Notes: generated from the letters alone by a model not told the origin. A stretch of 64,000 nt of DNA from Musa acuminata AAA Group (GCF_036884655.1 NC_088356.1:11948001-12012000); one strand, 5' to 3'; numbered from the stretch's first letter, positions 1 to 11,105 are shown. A program made the numbers and translations.

Positions 1-2162
1 AACTCCGAAATTGGAGTGTGCCAACCAGGGAGTAAGCACAAACAGTTCGATGTCGAGTCAGAGAAACAATTCAGTACCGCCGGCAGTCTCTTAGTCTCTT
101 CACCGTTTGGCTTTCGTGCAGCATTCGACGGAATAAATCCTGTGAGCACCAGAAAATCCACTCGCTTGTCATTCTATTAACATCTTAATCACTAGTTTTA
201 AGTCTCGTCTTTGTAGTTTGTGTGATCTTTGGATTCTTAAATGTGCTTCAAATCTAGTCCGTGATCTCTCGGTAAGCACATATGCGTTCGGCTTTCGGCC
301 CGGTCAGCATCAACGATGCTTGCGGACAACCCCTTTCCCCCCTCCCCAAGCCATCAAGACAATCTTTTGCCGAACCCAAATCCTCACTAGCTGTCTCGAG
401 CATGTAGTTTAGTCCTTGCGGCGGTATCCAACAACATGCAACCATCCAAGAAACGATCGATGACAACATCGAATTCTGAGGATTTGCCGAACCCAAATCC
501 TCTCTCTCTCTCTCTCATCAATTTCAGAGTTGTCATTTTCCTATTCCTTTTGTAGCCCAATAGCTGACAGCGTTTCTCCGCTGGAAGGAACAGTAGAGCC
601 GACGACGACTGAGCAAGCTCACTCGTTATATGCTTTGTTCCTTCCAAGGAAAAGAAAATATAGGAAAAACTAATCGGACGATGGTAACATACAGTTCCTT
701 GGGAACGGTGGTGTATAAATAAAAGCAGCCATCTCGCATGACTCGATCCATTGATGAATCGATCACACTAACACACCGCACGATAGAACCTCGACAAAAA
801 AAAGGCTGCATCAACTCGTCCATCGGATGGATAAAAGAGCAGTCGAGCTTCCCACGCACACAAAACCTTTCGAGATATTGACATCCATCTAACGAGTGAT
901 CTCAGAGAGAGAATTGTTTGTGGAACACAAGAATCTCATCTCCTACTCGTGAATTCATGCATACGGATGTGGCCAGCGATGAGTCCGTGAGCTCGTCGCC
1001 AGCTTTAACTGTGAACAGAGATCTTCTCCCTGCCAACACAATGCTTAGACCTGTGCTTAGTAAACTAATAAAAAAAAAGAAATTCTGATAAGAATATTTT
1101 TGTTCTTATCTACATGATCAAATCAGACTCTCGAGCCTGATGGGATTGTTTCGCTCACATTAATCGATGCGAATTGTTTGCTCTACCGACGGAGACAAAA
1201 AAGGACAAGGATAAGTCCGTCGTTTTGTGACGATGAGGAGCGAAGAGCACAAGGGAATTGGTTCATCGGGAATCCGTCGTCATCACCGCCGATCGTACGA
1301 TACCGATGGAACGGCGATGGGGCGATATCCTGCCTTGTCGAATCGGTTGCTCGTGGTGCTATCACAGAATGATTGAGCTGATCATGATTGGGAAGCAGGG
1401 TGACAGCAGGAACAAGGTTGGCCGGTGAGCTACTCATGCCCGATGCATTCGATCCATGGAGCCGTCACTCCTTGTACGAAGCCAAGTCCTGTTAGCTATC
1501 CGAATGCAGAAAAAACCATCAAGTTGCCAATCATAGAGCTTAATAATTGCATCTCGATTCCTTGCCCTGAGCTCTGCGCTCCTCCATCCACACACCCACC
1601 CAAGCTTGTGGAGATCCATGCCACAACTCATCATCGATGGTGCCTAACAAGGACAAGATCTCCTTGTGATCAGTGATGCGATTGCTTAGTCTAATTAATG
1701 GCTGGCGTCAACCATTGGCAAAACCTACAAGATCTTATTTATGGATTCCATGGAGATATGAACATCAATTAGCGGACTTTTTCTCCTGTCGTTCTTCTAC
1801 ATTTGTGACGATGGTGTTTCTCATGCAAGTTGAGAACAGCTCGTGACTTGTATGGATCAGACAGAACAAGAAACGAGGCCCGCTTGGCAAATTAACACCC
1901 GCATACCATCTTGTCATGATCGGAATTGTTTCTCGTAGGTAACAACCATAAATGCCTTCACTCTGTATTCATTCAAGCATCATTTCCTCCTTGGGGATTT
2001 CTTGTTACTGTGTTCTTCTTCTCTAGTTCTTTAGCACAAGCATCAGTCCCTTGGCATCTTATCGGAGATTGCGACGGCGGCACACGCTTCTACTGCAGAT
2101 ATGATTGGAGGGGGCAACTTCCATCGCTCGTTCATCCACACTCTAGTGCACCATCTTCTTCT
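1..2162. other. Upstream intergenic DNA, no gene supported
   Basis: No open frame here resembles a known protein and none shows a convincing start, splice pattern or codon bias. The last few hundred bases are presumably the promoter of the NAC gene. A CT microsatellite sits at about 502-516 and a 20-bp direct repeat nearby. A short string at 976-1000 looks superficially like a hammerhead ribozyme core but lacks the required second strand. Confidence 0.6.
366..502 (+). repeat. Pair of perfect 20-bp direct repeats, 117 bp apart
   Basis: The same 20 bases, starting TTTGCCGAACCC, occur at 366-385 and 483-502. The second copy runs straight into a CT microsatellite. The function is unknown; it may be a small local duplication. 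Confidence 0.7.
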
Positions 2163-2170
2163 CTATATAA
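2163..2170 (+). promoter_or_regulatory. TATA box of the NAC gene
   Basis: CTATATAA lies 82 bases upstream of the NAC start codon. This predicts transcription starting near 2195-2200 and a leader of about 50 bases. There is no ATG between the box and the chosen start other than in the expected place. This is a sequence-only prediction. Confidence 0.6.
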
Positions 2171-2251
2171 CTCCCCCAAATCGCCTACTCCCTACAATTC
2201 CAGCTCTGGTGGATTGCCCGCACCCACAAAGCTCCTGTAGCATTCAGGTAT

Positions 2252-3350
2252 ATGGATAAGATGGGACTAAGAGACATAGAGTCCACACTGCCGCCAGGGT
2301 TCAGATTCTACCCGAGTGATGAGGAGCTGGTCTGCCACTATCTCCACAAGAAGGTGAGCAACGAGAGAACCTGCGAGGGGACGATGGTGGAGGTGGATTT
2401 GCACACTCGAGAGCCATGGGAGCTTCCAGGTAACTCGATCTTCTTGTTGTTCCTTGTAGATCCAATACCATAACCTACTTCGAGACACATTTGAAGTTTT
2501 GTTGGAAGGGATCCATTGCTTCACATATGCAGATTTGGACAAATGATTAGATCATAGACTATTGCGCCTCTCTCTTACACTAAACTGTGTTCTTGAATGT
2601 GTCGTAGATGTGGCTAAATTGAGTGCCAACGAGTGGTACTTCTTCAGCTTCCGCGACCGCAAGTACGCCACCGGATCTCGCGCGAACCGAGCAACCAGAT
2701 CTGGTTACTGGAAAGCAACGGGGAAGGATAGAACGATCAGTGATCCGACGACACATGCGACGGTGGGGATGAGGAAGACATTGGTGTTCTACAGAGGTAG
2801 AGCTCCCAGTGGAGCGAAGACCGACTGGGTCATGCACGAGTTCAGACTGGAGACCCCTCATTCACCCCCCAAGGTATCATAGCCTCCGTTTGGATCCGAG
2901 CATCGTGCATGATGTCCTTCACAAGCAAACATTATCTCATTTTGTTGGTCTCTTTTGTGACAGGAGGACTGGGTTCTGTGTCGGGTTTTCCACAAGAAGA
3001 AAGGGGAGACGGAGAATGAGAACACTGCTTCTTCTTCTCCCGCTCTGAGGTCATCTCCTTCTTCTCTAGTGGACCAGCCCATGCCAGATTTCCGGCATGA
3101 ACGGTTGAGTTCATCATCTTTCTCCATTCTCCCACAGCAAGAACCGGAGAGCAGCTCAGACCCCTTCCTGAACATGGCGCTGATGCAGGGCAGCTTTCTT
3201 GGGTTCTCACCGGAGATGGGAAGCACGGCAATGATGGGGACGAGCTTAATGTGTGAGGATGAGCTTGGATGTCCGCTGGATTTGGGATTTGAGAATGGCT
3301 TTGGGGAGGGCGAGATGGCAAGATATGAGCTGCCAAAGTGGCAAGCTTAG
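2252..3350 (+). CDS. NAC-domain transcription factor (NAC21/22-like), 3 exons, 276 aa
   Basis: Exons 2252-2429, 2608-2873 and 2964-3350 join in frame through GT/AG introns of 178 and 90 bp to give 276 residues. The N-terminal NAC domain is complete at residues 13-161: [14 protein letters not shown] (subdomain A), REPWELPDVAKL across intron 1, [36 protein letters not shown], and [13 protein letters not shown] across intron 2. The family binds DNA as dimers in the nucleus. The C-terminal 115 residues are serine- and methionine-rich and should be the activation region. Opening residues [13 protein letters not shown] and the intron positions resemble the NAC21/22 branch, linked in other plants to auxin, root or organ-boundary growth; that role is inference. 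The start follows a TATA box closely. Several members of this branch are miR164 targets, but only a degenerate match is visible at 3023-3035. Confidence 0.93.
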
Positions 3351-3731
3351 ATGCTATAAGAGCAGCATGCTTCCAACAGGACAACATATATAAATGTAGA
3401 CTTGGATTCGAAGAGGGTGAACGAACATGTATAGATGCTACAAGATTGGATGATGACTATAGTACAATGTATTTATTACCTAGTAATTATAAATATGCAT
3501 AATATATATATATATACCATTTTTTTTACTCTGTAAAAGCTTGAAGAAAATTGGGAGTTTCATTTCTTATCCTCATGTCGATGATTATAAGGATTGGATT
3601 TTTGTTCTCTCTCTTAATGAAATGTTAAGCTTTGGTTCTCTTGATGAACATGGATTCAATTATGAGATCTTTGTGGTCATAAGGGCATTTTTAGTTTAGT
3701 GAAGAAAGAGATATATGTAATCATCTATCTT
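3351..3731 (+). other. NAC 3' flank
   Basis: This is AT-rich sequence after the NAC stop codon and holds the presumed 3' untranslated region. A TA-rich tract at 3502-3516 may serve in polyadenylation, but no canonical AATAAA is obvious. The copia element starts at its right edge, and 3727-3731 (ATCTT) is the probable target-site copy. Confidence 0.5.
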
Positions 3732-4586
3732 TGTTGGGAAAAATATGTTAAAGCGGAATAATTCTTTTTCTTCTTTGTGTATCAAAATAAGTTCTTCATC
3801 AAAATATCAACTTGATATCAAAATATAAATATCAATCAGAATAGCATAAACAGTAGAGCAATAAATCAATCACATAATGAGACCAAATTTTTAACGTGAA
3901 AAACCCAATGCAAGAAAAACCACGGGACCGTAATCCACCTTAAACTTCCACTATCAATAGTAATGATAACAGGTTTACAGTAAATCTTCTTTAGAATAAC
4001 CAGATGATCATAATAACATCAAGAACATACATCTTAGCTCAAGAATAGCATATCATCATCACATAGGATGGATCACATTAAAAAGAAATTCTATGTCTCA
4101 CAAAGTGAGTATAGTAGGAAAGTACCTCAGAGAGGATAAACTATAGTTCAACACCATTAGGATTGTAGAGCTTGCTGCAAAGATTCTTCGTATAGAATTT
4201 GGGCTAAAACTGACAACGTTTGGCCACTGATCGTCAAGCAGAAAACTGAATATGCTAATTGTTTTCTCTTCTTTTCTCTCTCTACCTTTTCTCTCACCAT
4301 GCGTCACTACAGTTCGCTGCTGCACACATGCTAACTCTTTGCTGCCCTCACCTCTTTCTCTTTCTCCTTTTTTTCTCTCTCTCTTTGCTATTTCTTCTCG
4401 CTATGCGTTGCTGTTCTCTCACTACACACATGTCGCTACATGCGCCCGCTGCCCTCACGCTGCTGCACAAATGCTCACACGTTGTTCTCTCGTTTTTCTA
4501 CCCTATCTCACATCTTTCTCTTTTAATTAGTGATTTGGGCTCCAAAGGCCCAATTGTCCAAGCCCACATATGGGCTGGACCTAACA
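3732..4586 (-). repeat. 3' LTR of copia element 1 (855 bp)
   Basis: It begins TGTTGGGAAAAA and ends CCTAACA on the plus strand, and aligns along its whole length with 8639-9478. A pyrimidine-rich stretch near 4260-4400 (CTCTTTCTCTTT-like) is shared by both copies. Confidence 0.93.
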
Positions 4587-4599
4587 ATTCTCCCCCTCC
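4587..4599 (-). other. Polypurine tract of copia element 1
   Basis: On the minus strand this reads GGAGGGGGAGAAT and abuts the 3' LTR. That is the place and composition of the plus-strand primer in LTR retrotransposons. Confidence 0.85.
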
Positions 4600-4602
4600 A
4601 GC

Positions 4603-6150
4603 TCATATGATAGGCTGTACCAAGCCCGTTCTTCGCCTACATACTTCAATCTTCTTCTTAGGCAAAGACTTTATCAACATATCTGAGTCATTCTCATTGG
4701 TATATACTTTTTCCAACTGTAATTCTTTTATCTCAAGCACATCACGAATCCAGTAATACCTCACATCAATATGTTTGGATCTAGAATGGTATGTTGAATT
4801 CTTGAAGAGATGAATGACGCTCTGACTATCACAGTAAACAGTATATCCTTCCTGTTTCAAGCCCAATTCATGTAGAAACTTTTTCATCCATAAAGCTTCC
4901 TTGCATGCTTCAGTAATTACGATGTTTTCTGTTTCTGTGGTTGATAGAGCAACACAATTATGTAACTTTGATTGCCAAAAGATTGCTCCCCCTGCAAATG
5001 TTATCAAGAACTACAAAGTGGACTTCCTGGAATCAGTATCACATGCCATGTCTGCATTTGTATAGCCTTCTAACACAGGTTTATCATTGCTAAAATATAA
5101 ACATAACCTAGAAGTACCTTTTAGATATCTTAATATCAATTTCACTACTGTCCAATGTTCCTTTCCAAGATTAGAGAGAAATCGGCTGATAACTCCAACT
5201 GCATTAGCTATATCTGGCCTAGTATAAACCATAGCATACATCAAACTACCTACTATAGACGAGTAAGGCACTCTGGACATTTCTTCTTTTTCTTTCTTAC
5301 TTGTAGGACATTGTTTCGAACTAAGCTTGAAATGACCTACAAGTGGAGAACAAACTGCTTTGGCTTTACTCATGTTGAATCTTTCAAGAACCTTTTCAAT
5401 GTAGGTCTCTGAGATAGCAAAATCTTTCTTTTCTTCCTATCACGAAAAATCTTCATACCAAGTATTTGTTTCACCGATCTCAAGTCTTTCATGGCAAAAG
5501 ACTTACTTAGCTCTCTTTTAAGCTTTTCAATTTTACCAGCATCATGGCCAATAATCAGCATATCATCAATATATGGCAGGAGAATAATGAAATCATCATC
5601 TGAAAATTTCTTCATAAATACACAATGATCAAATATGGTTCTATCATACTTTTGGCTCATCATAAAGGAATCAAACTTCTTGTACCACTGTCTAGATGCT
5701 TATTTGAGTCTATATAAGCTTTTCCTAAGCTTACACACCAGATTTTCTTTTCCCTTGACTTTGAAACATTCTGGTTGCTCCATGTAAATTTCTTCTTCTA
5801 AGTCATTATAAAGAAATATTATTTTCACATCAAGTTGCTCAACTTCTAAATTCAAGTAGGCAACCAAACCAAGAATAACTCAGATAGAGGACATTTTTAC
5901 CACAGGAGAAAATATTTCTTCTGATTGAATCCTTTCACAACTAGACGTGTCTTATATCTTTGTTGTGAGTTATTATATTCAGACTTAAATTTGTAAACCT
6001 ATTTATTCTTGAGAGCTTTCTTCTCTTTAGGCAACTTTACTAAGTCATAGGTGTGGTTCTCAAGCAAGGATCTCATCTCTTCTTGCATGGCTTTAACCCA
6101 CTCATTCTTATGCTCATGTAGAATAGCTTTTTAGTAAGTTTCTGGTTCTC
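4603..6150 (-). pseudogene. Reverse transcriptase-RNase H remnant of copia element 1
   Basis: Several broken minus-strand frames together cover a copia RT and RNase H. The RT active-site motif is intact (YIDDMLI, about 5570). The conserved region leading to it is interrupted by stops: a Trp codon has become TAG near 6000, and a Gln codon has become TAA near 5700. In RNase H (5373-4603) the first acidic residue is changed (GYTNADMA, Asp to Asn), while TDSRKST and YCDSQSVIHL remain recognisable. The tail runs to the polypurine tract. It is a decayed domain, not a usable gene. Confidence 0.9.
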
Positions 6151-6154
6151 CCCC

Positions 6155-6273
6155 GTCGGTAAGCATAATATACTCATGTGGAGGATATAGGTAGATGGTT
6201 ATCGCTCTCTAGCGTCAGTAAGCATAACATACTCATGTGGAGGATATCTGGTAGATGGTTGTCGCTCTCTAGT
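6155..6273. repeat. 59-60 bp tandem duplication inside copia element 1
   Basis: Unit 1 (6155-6213) and unit 2 (6214-6273) share nearly the same sequence, starting GTCRGTAAGCATAA and ending TCGCTCTCTAG. It lies in the spacer between the integrase tail and RT. The units differ at several bases, so the duplication is not recent. Confidence 0.85.
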
Positions 6274-6543
6274 GGATCTTCTCAATGGAATCTCAACTGG
6301 TGGTGGAGGTGCTTGTTCGGTTGGTTCAGCATCATCAACTGTAGGAGTATCATCACTTGCATTCTCACCATAATCTTCTTGTTCATCTCCTCCAAGATCA
6401 TCATGAACTATAGGTGAAGGAACTGGACCCAAACTCCAAGGAATATAAATAGAGGTTTTTGGCTTCTCAACATTATCACTATCATCAAACAATTGGTCTT
6501 TCAGAAATACAACATCTATGCTTCTAATAATCTTCTTGTTCAT
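6199..6543 (-). pseudogene. Integrase C-terminal tail / integrase-RT spacer of copia element 1
   Basis: This minus-strand frame is rich in acidic residues and proline (QAPPPPVEIPLRRSTRERQP). That is typical of the poorly conserved linker between the integrase and reverse transcriptase of copia polyproteins. The end overlaps the 59-bp tandem duplication. Confidence 0.75.
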
Positions 6544-6702
6544 TGGATCTCATAGTCTGTACCTAAACTCTTCATGACCATATCCCAAGAAGATACATAT
6601 TTTTGCCTTATTATCAAGCTTGGACCTCTCATCTTTGGGAATATGAACAAATGCTTTACACCCAAAAACTCTCAAATGATTATGAGATATATCTTTTCAT
6701 TT

Positions 6703-7404
6703 TCATACTTTCTCTGGAACATCACCTTTCAGAGGAATTGATAGAGAAAGATTTATGAGGTCAACTGTAGTTCTCATAGCCTCCCCCCAAAATGACTTCG
6801 GTAACTTGGCATGAGAAAGCATACACATAATCCTTTCTTCAATGGTTCTATTCATCCTTTTTGCCACACCGTTCTGCTGAGGAGTTTTTGGAACTATTTT
6901 CTCGAGCATGATACCATAGAACCTGTAATAATTCTCAAAAGGACCCTTGTACTCGCCATCATTATATGATCGAACACACTTTAGTTTTCTGCCAGTTTCT
7001 CTTTCAACAGTGACATGAAACCCCTTGAAAACATCGAGTATATGGTCTTTAGATTTCAAAGCAAAAACCTATACTTTTCTAGAATGGTTATCAATAAAAG
7101 TAACAAAATAAATAGCACCTCCAAGAGTTGTAGTTTGCATAGTACAAACATCAGTATGAACTAAATCAATAACATCTGATCTTCTAAATGATGGATATGT
7201 ATGAAATGCAACTCTATGTGTTTTTTCAGCTAAGCAATGATCACAAGATTTAAGAGATGTACCTTGCAACTCTAGTAAGAACTGCTTTCTAGCAAGAGTT
7301 TGAAGTCCCTTCTCGGTGATATGACCAAGCCTCTTGTGCCAAAAATCTATACTTTCACCTTTTTGAATTGCATTAATCTCTCCTTTGTGTAGCTTAGCTT
7401 CCAT
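6703..7404 (-). pseudogene. Integrase remnant of copia element 1
   Basis: The GAG-pre-integrase zinc region is visible (WHKRLGH then CDHC). The core starts with the first catalytic Asp in HTDVC. A Trp codon has become TAG at 7069-7071, directly after FIDNHSRKV. In the second half the next catalytic Asp is Tyr (RSYNDGEY) and the catalytic Glu is Lys (NGVAKRMNRT). Two of the three DDE residues are therefore lost and the enzyme would be inactive even without the stop. Confidence 0.9.
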
Positions 7405-8593
7405 GACATAAAAAAAAGTTAAGCTTCTTTCCTCTTGCCATAATTAGAGAACCTTTAGTGAGTTTCCATTTGCTTTCACCAAAATAATGTGCAAAGCTCT
7501 CATCATCAAGTCTGCCTATAAATATCAAGTTAAGACGAATATCTGGAACATGCCTTACATCTTTGAGTATCAATTTGCTCCCAATACTGATCTCTAAGCA
7601 AATATCTCCAATACCCACAATCTTAGATGTACCATTGTTTTCCATTCTGATATTACCAAAATCATCAACAGTATAAGACCCGAAGAAATCACCATGAGAA
7701 GTAACATGAAATGAAGCACCAGAGTTAATTACCTAGTTACTATCCTGAGCTACAAGACTGACACAACCGTCATCACAAACAATAGTGATATCACCTTCAG
7801 CAGCAACTATATTGGTCTCTTTCTCATTTTTCTTCCTTTCATTCTGTTCTCGCTTCCAAAACATACACTCTTTCTTCATGTAACCTGGTCTATTACAGTG
7901 GAAACATTTGATATCTCTTCTAGACTTGAATCTTCCTCTATAACCAAGTGGATTTCTACTACGACTTCTTCCATGTCTTTCTTGTTTTTCAATAACAAAT
8001 ACACTAGAAAAAGATTCACCCTGTTCTTTCCTTCTAGCATCTTCATTTAGCAAACTGTCTTTAACCATATCTATAGTTAGAGTCCCCTCTGGCGTGGAGT
8101 TATAAATTGTCACCACATATGTTTCCCAACTTTCTAGTAAAGAGTTGAGAAGTAATAATCCTTGCATCTCATCATCTATATTCATTTTCATAGCAACCAA
8201 CTTGTTTGTAAGATTCTGAAATAGGCGTATGTGCTCAACAATATTACCATCATCTTTATACTTCAAATTTACAAGCCTTCTGAGGAGAGAAATTCTATTT
8301 TTCACTATCTTTTTCGCAAAGAGGTTTTCTAACCTTTGTCAAACAACATCAGCTCTAGTTTCATCAGAAATATGCTCATGCAAATTTATATTCATCCATC
8401 TTCTAATATAGGCAATATATTTTCTATGTTGAACTTCTCATTCTTAATCATCCATAGTAGAAGGTTTATCTTTAACCTTAATAGGCTTATACAAATCTTT
8501 GTAATAATGCAAATCTTCCATCATACGCCTCCAAGTGGAATAATTTGATGAGTTCAATTTAATAATACCATCTGACTGCTCCATTTCAATCAT
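7394..8593 (-). pseudogene. Gag-protease remnant of copia element 1
   Basis: Gag starts at about 8593 or 8584 (MEQSDGIIKL) and is interrupted between 8444 and 8305. It then runs through a nucleocapsid zinc knuckle CFHCNRPGYMKKEC, where the usual His is Tyr. A TAG at 7733-7735 replaces the Trp codon just before the protease. The protease active site reads VINSGAS, with the catalytic Asp changed to Asn. The remainder of the protease is open to 7394. Confidence 0.9.
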
Positions 8594-8624
8594 ACAAGAA
8601 AAAACTAGCACTAAAAAACCTGTT

Positions 8625-8636
8625 GCTCTGATACCA
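8625..8636 (-). other. Primer-binding site of copia element 1 (tRNA-Met)
   Basis: The minus strand reads TGGTATCAGAGC two bases inside the 5' LTR. This is the standard initiator-methionine tRNA primer site of plant copia elements and fixes the element's orientation. Confidence 0.95.
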
Positions 8637-8638
8637 CT

Positions 8639-9478
8639 TGTTGGGAAAAATCTGTTAAAGCGGAATAATTCTTTTCGCTTTTTATGTATCAAAATGAGTT
8701 CCTCATCAAAATATCAACTTGATATCAAAATACAAATATTAACTAGAATAGCATAAACAGTAGAGCAATAAATCAACCACACAGTGAGACCAAATTTTTA
8801 ATGTGGAAAACTTAATGCGGGAAAAACCACAGGACCATAGTCTATCTTAAACTTCCACTATCAATAGTAATGATAACAGGTTTATAGTAAATCTTCTTTA
8901 GAATAACCAGAGGATCATAATAACATCAAGAACATAGATCTTAGCTCGAGAATAACATATCATCATCATATAGGATGGATCACATCAAAAAGGAATTCTA
9001 GGTCTCACAAAGTGGGTATAATGGAAAAGTACCTCAGAGAGGATAAACTGTAGATCAACACCGTTAGGATTGTAAAGCTTACTGTAAGGATTCTTCGTAT
9101 AGAATTTGGATCAAAACTGATGATGTTTGGTCATTGATCATAATTATTTTCTCTTCTTTTCTCTCTCTACCTTTTCGCTCAAGATCCTACTTATTTTCTC
9201 TTCTTTTCTCTCTCTGCTTTTTCGCTCACCGTGCGCCGCTACATTTTGCTGCACGCATGCTAACTCTTCGCTGCCCTCATCTCTTTCTCTTTCTCCTTTT
9301 TCTCTCTCTTTGCCTGCACATACATCGCTACATGCGCTCGTTGCCCTCACAATGTTGCACAAATGCTTGGACGTCGTTCTCTCATTGTTCTGCCCAATCT
9401 CATATCTTTCTCTTTTAATTACTAATTTAGGCTTCAAAGGCCCAATTATTCAAGCCCACATATGGACTGGACCCAACA
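8639..9478 (-). repeat. 5' LTR of copia element 1 (840 bp)
   Basis: Homologous to 3732-4586. It differs by scattered transitions and by an internal 38-bp unit that is tandemly doubled (9144-9181 and 9191-9228) where the other LTR has one copy. Confidence 0.93.
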
Positions 9479-9847
9479 ACCTTTTATTTGGAAAAATAAA
9501 TAGATGCAGAGATGACCCACACCCACATATATCGTACGAAAGATCATTGATAAATCCATTGAAAGGAGGCTATCTCCATTCAATAAATTTGATACATTAG
9601 AGGAAAAAAGTATTATTAGTTGCAAAATAATTATTTTTATCCAATAATAATTATTTTTTAAAAAATATATTAGCATCATAACTACAAAAATATAAAAGGT
9701 AAATTTCCATATATATATCGACTACATCAAAGATAAAGATGCTGTTGTAGCTGTGCTTCAAGCCATGTTTATGTTTGTGTCTTTGTCTTATGACTAATAT
9801 CGTATCATACCGATGTTTTAAGGTTGACTCGGTACAGTACAGTACCG

Positions 9848-9913
9848 ATGCACCGAGCGGTATATCAGGATGTACCGAACGATAAACCAAGATTTACCGA
9901 GCGATTTCCTCTT
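9848..9913 (+). repeat. Three tandem 22-bp units
   Basis: Units at 9848-9869, 9870-9891 and 9892-9913 each start with AT and contain ACCGARCG. They are preceded by a near-palindrome CGGTACAGTACAGTACCG. A similar CATACCGAATGG motif recurs near 10107, so the whole 9800-10125 block may be a non-autonomous transposon relic. Confidence 0.75.
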
Positions 9914-9920
9914 ACTATAG

Positions 9921-10045
9921 CATTGTAGCACTACTACAATGTAACACTATAATAGTGTAGCACTACTATAATATAGTGGTTCACATATTATAATAGTGTT
10001 ACACTATAATAGTGTAACACTATAATAGTGTAGCACTACTACAAT
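9921..10045. repeat. Palindrome-rich repeat of ACTATAATAGTG and GTAGCACTACTAC units
   Basis: ACACTATAATAGTGT, a near-perfect palindrome, occurs repeatedly and alternates with GTAGCACTACTAC. The single strand could fold in many registers. No gene overlaps it. Confidence 0.8.
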
Positions 10046-10963
10046 TCATTCGATAATAAGTGGTTCACATCACTTATATACCGTCAGATCGATATATATC
10101 GCTCATACCGAATGGTAACATTCGAAATTATATATCATGCTTCCTACCATTCTCATGCGAAGACATGTAAAGACAAGTGAGTTGGCACCGGACAGAAGTG
10201 GGGCGTTGGCAGATGAATTGTGTCCTTTATTATTATCATTTTTTTTCCCTTACTTCGATGGGTGTATGTGTAGAATAATGACTCGGTAACAGTAAGCCAG
10301 AAAGCATTTGACAAACTGGGAGTTAACATGAATTGGTCTTCAAAATGTAACAAGTTTTGGAGATGAATGCTTAGGAAATAAGCTTTACATACCCAAGTTT
10401 GTGCTAAAGATTTTATCATCGTAATTATTATCATCATCACTTAATTTATTCATGCAAGCATTATTCATTATATATAATTAATCCATGTTGACCTTTTAAT
10501 TTTTTTGCCATTCAAGTCAGCTTGAATGAGGTACTCACATCTCAAGTATGAGCTCATCGAATGCCTCACTGAAGTGGTCGCGTTCAGGTCCACCATGGTG
10601 TGTCCTTGCCCTGACAAAAATGTCAGGAATATTTACTACCATCACAAGATATCTAAAAGTATCATAAGAGCCTATGTTGATCTGTCAATTTGTTCTGTGA
10701 CTCGTAATCAATTCATATACATTAATCACTAATCCTTTTGAAGACCAATGATCATGTGGATTGGCTTCACACACTGACACTGAACAGAGAGAGTCACAGA
10801 TCTGCTGTTGGAATGGTTACCGATAATATTTTTCTTGCCATCTTCTCATAGATCCAATCATGTCCATCATCCGCCCAACATCAGATCCAGCAGGAGATTT
10901 GAAATGGGCAGATGAAGCCAATCGGGCTTCTGCATGGGGGCATTCTCGTCAATCTAACCACAA

Positions 10964-10972
10964 GATATATTT
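10964..10972 (+). promoter_or_regulatory. TATA-like box of the secreted-protein gene
   Basis: GATATATTT lies about 140 bases before the start codon of the gene at 11112. GA/GT microsatellites fall between, where the leader should be. Tentative. Confidence 0.4.
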
Positions 10973-11004
10973 ACGTTGAAAGAATAGAGCATATTTCAAA
11001 CGAG

Positions 11005-11105
11005 GAGAGAGAGAGAGAGAGAGAGAGCGTGTGTGTGTATGTGTGCTGCTGCACTTGAGGTTTGGAAGCAGTGAGGGAGAGAGCGAGTGAGAGAGAGAGA
11101 GAGAG
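11005..11105 (+). repeat. GA and GT microsatellites in the predicted leader
   Basis: A GA run (11005-11027) is followed by a GT run (to about 11044), and a second GA run covers 11090-11105, seven bases before the start codon. Plant GAGA tracts near start sites can bind BASIC PENTACYSTEINE proteins; that role here is inference. Confidence 0.85.

Larger units (their letters stand above)
3732..9478 (-). mobile_element. Ty1/copia LTR retrotransposon (Tork/TNT1-like), full structure but dead
   Basis: Two LTRs (3732-4586 and 8639-9478) bracket a minus-strand internal region with the copia order gag, protease, integrase, reverse transcriptase, RNase H. A tRNA-Met primer site lies next to the right LTR and a polypurine tract next to the left one. 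LTR ends are TGTTGGG...CCCAACA in the right copy. Flanking pentamers ATCTT (3727-3731) and ACCTT (9479-9483) match at 4 of 5 positions, as expected for an old target-site duplication. The LTRs differ at roughly one base in ten by eye, mostly transitions. The coding region is broken by many stops, and catalytic residues of protease, integrase and RNase H are changed, so it cannot move by itself. Confidence 0.95.
9479..10963. other. Intergenic, AT-rich, no gene
   Basis: The stretch holds small repeats (9848-10045) but no supported gene. Short open frames, for example 10526-10732, have no recognisable protein and no splice or codon support. The right end should contain the promoter of the secreted-protein gene. 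Confidence 0.6.

Noticed and set aside
970..1005. Hammerhead-ribozyme-like string (GATGAGTCCGTGAG)
   Set aside because: The conserved GAAA strand and a pairing stem II are missing; only the CUGAUGA-like half resembles a ribozyme, and imperfectly.
4252..4756. Plus-strand ORFs with hydrophobic LLFLSLF-type translations
   Set aside because: They are translations of the pyrimidine-rich LTR part of copia element 1 and continue into its polypurine tract.
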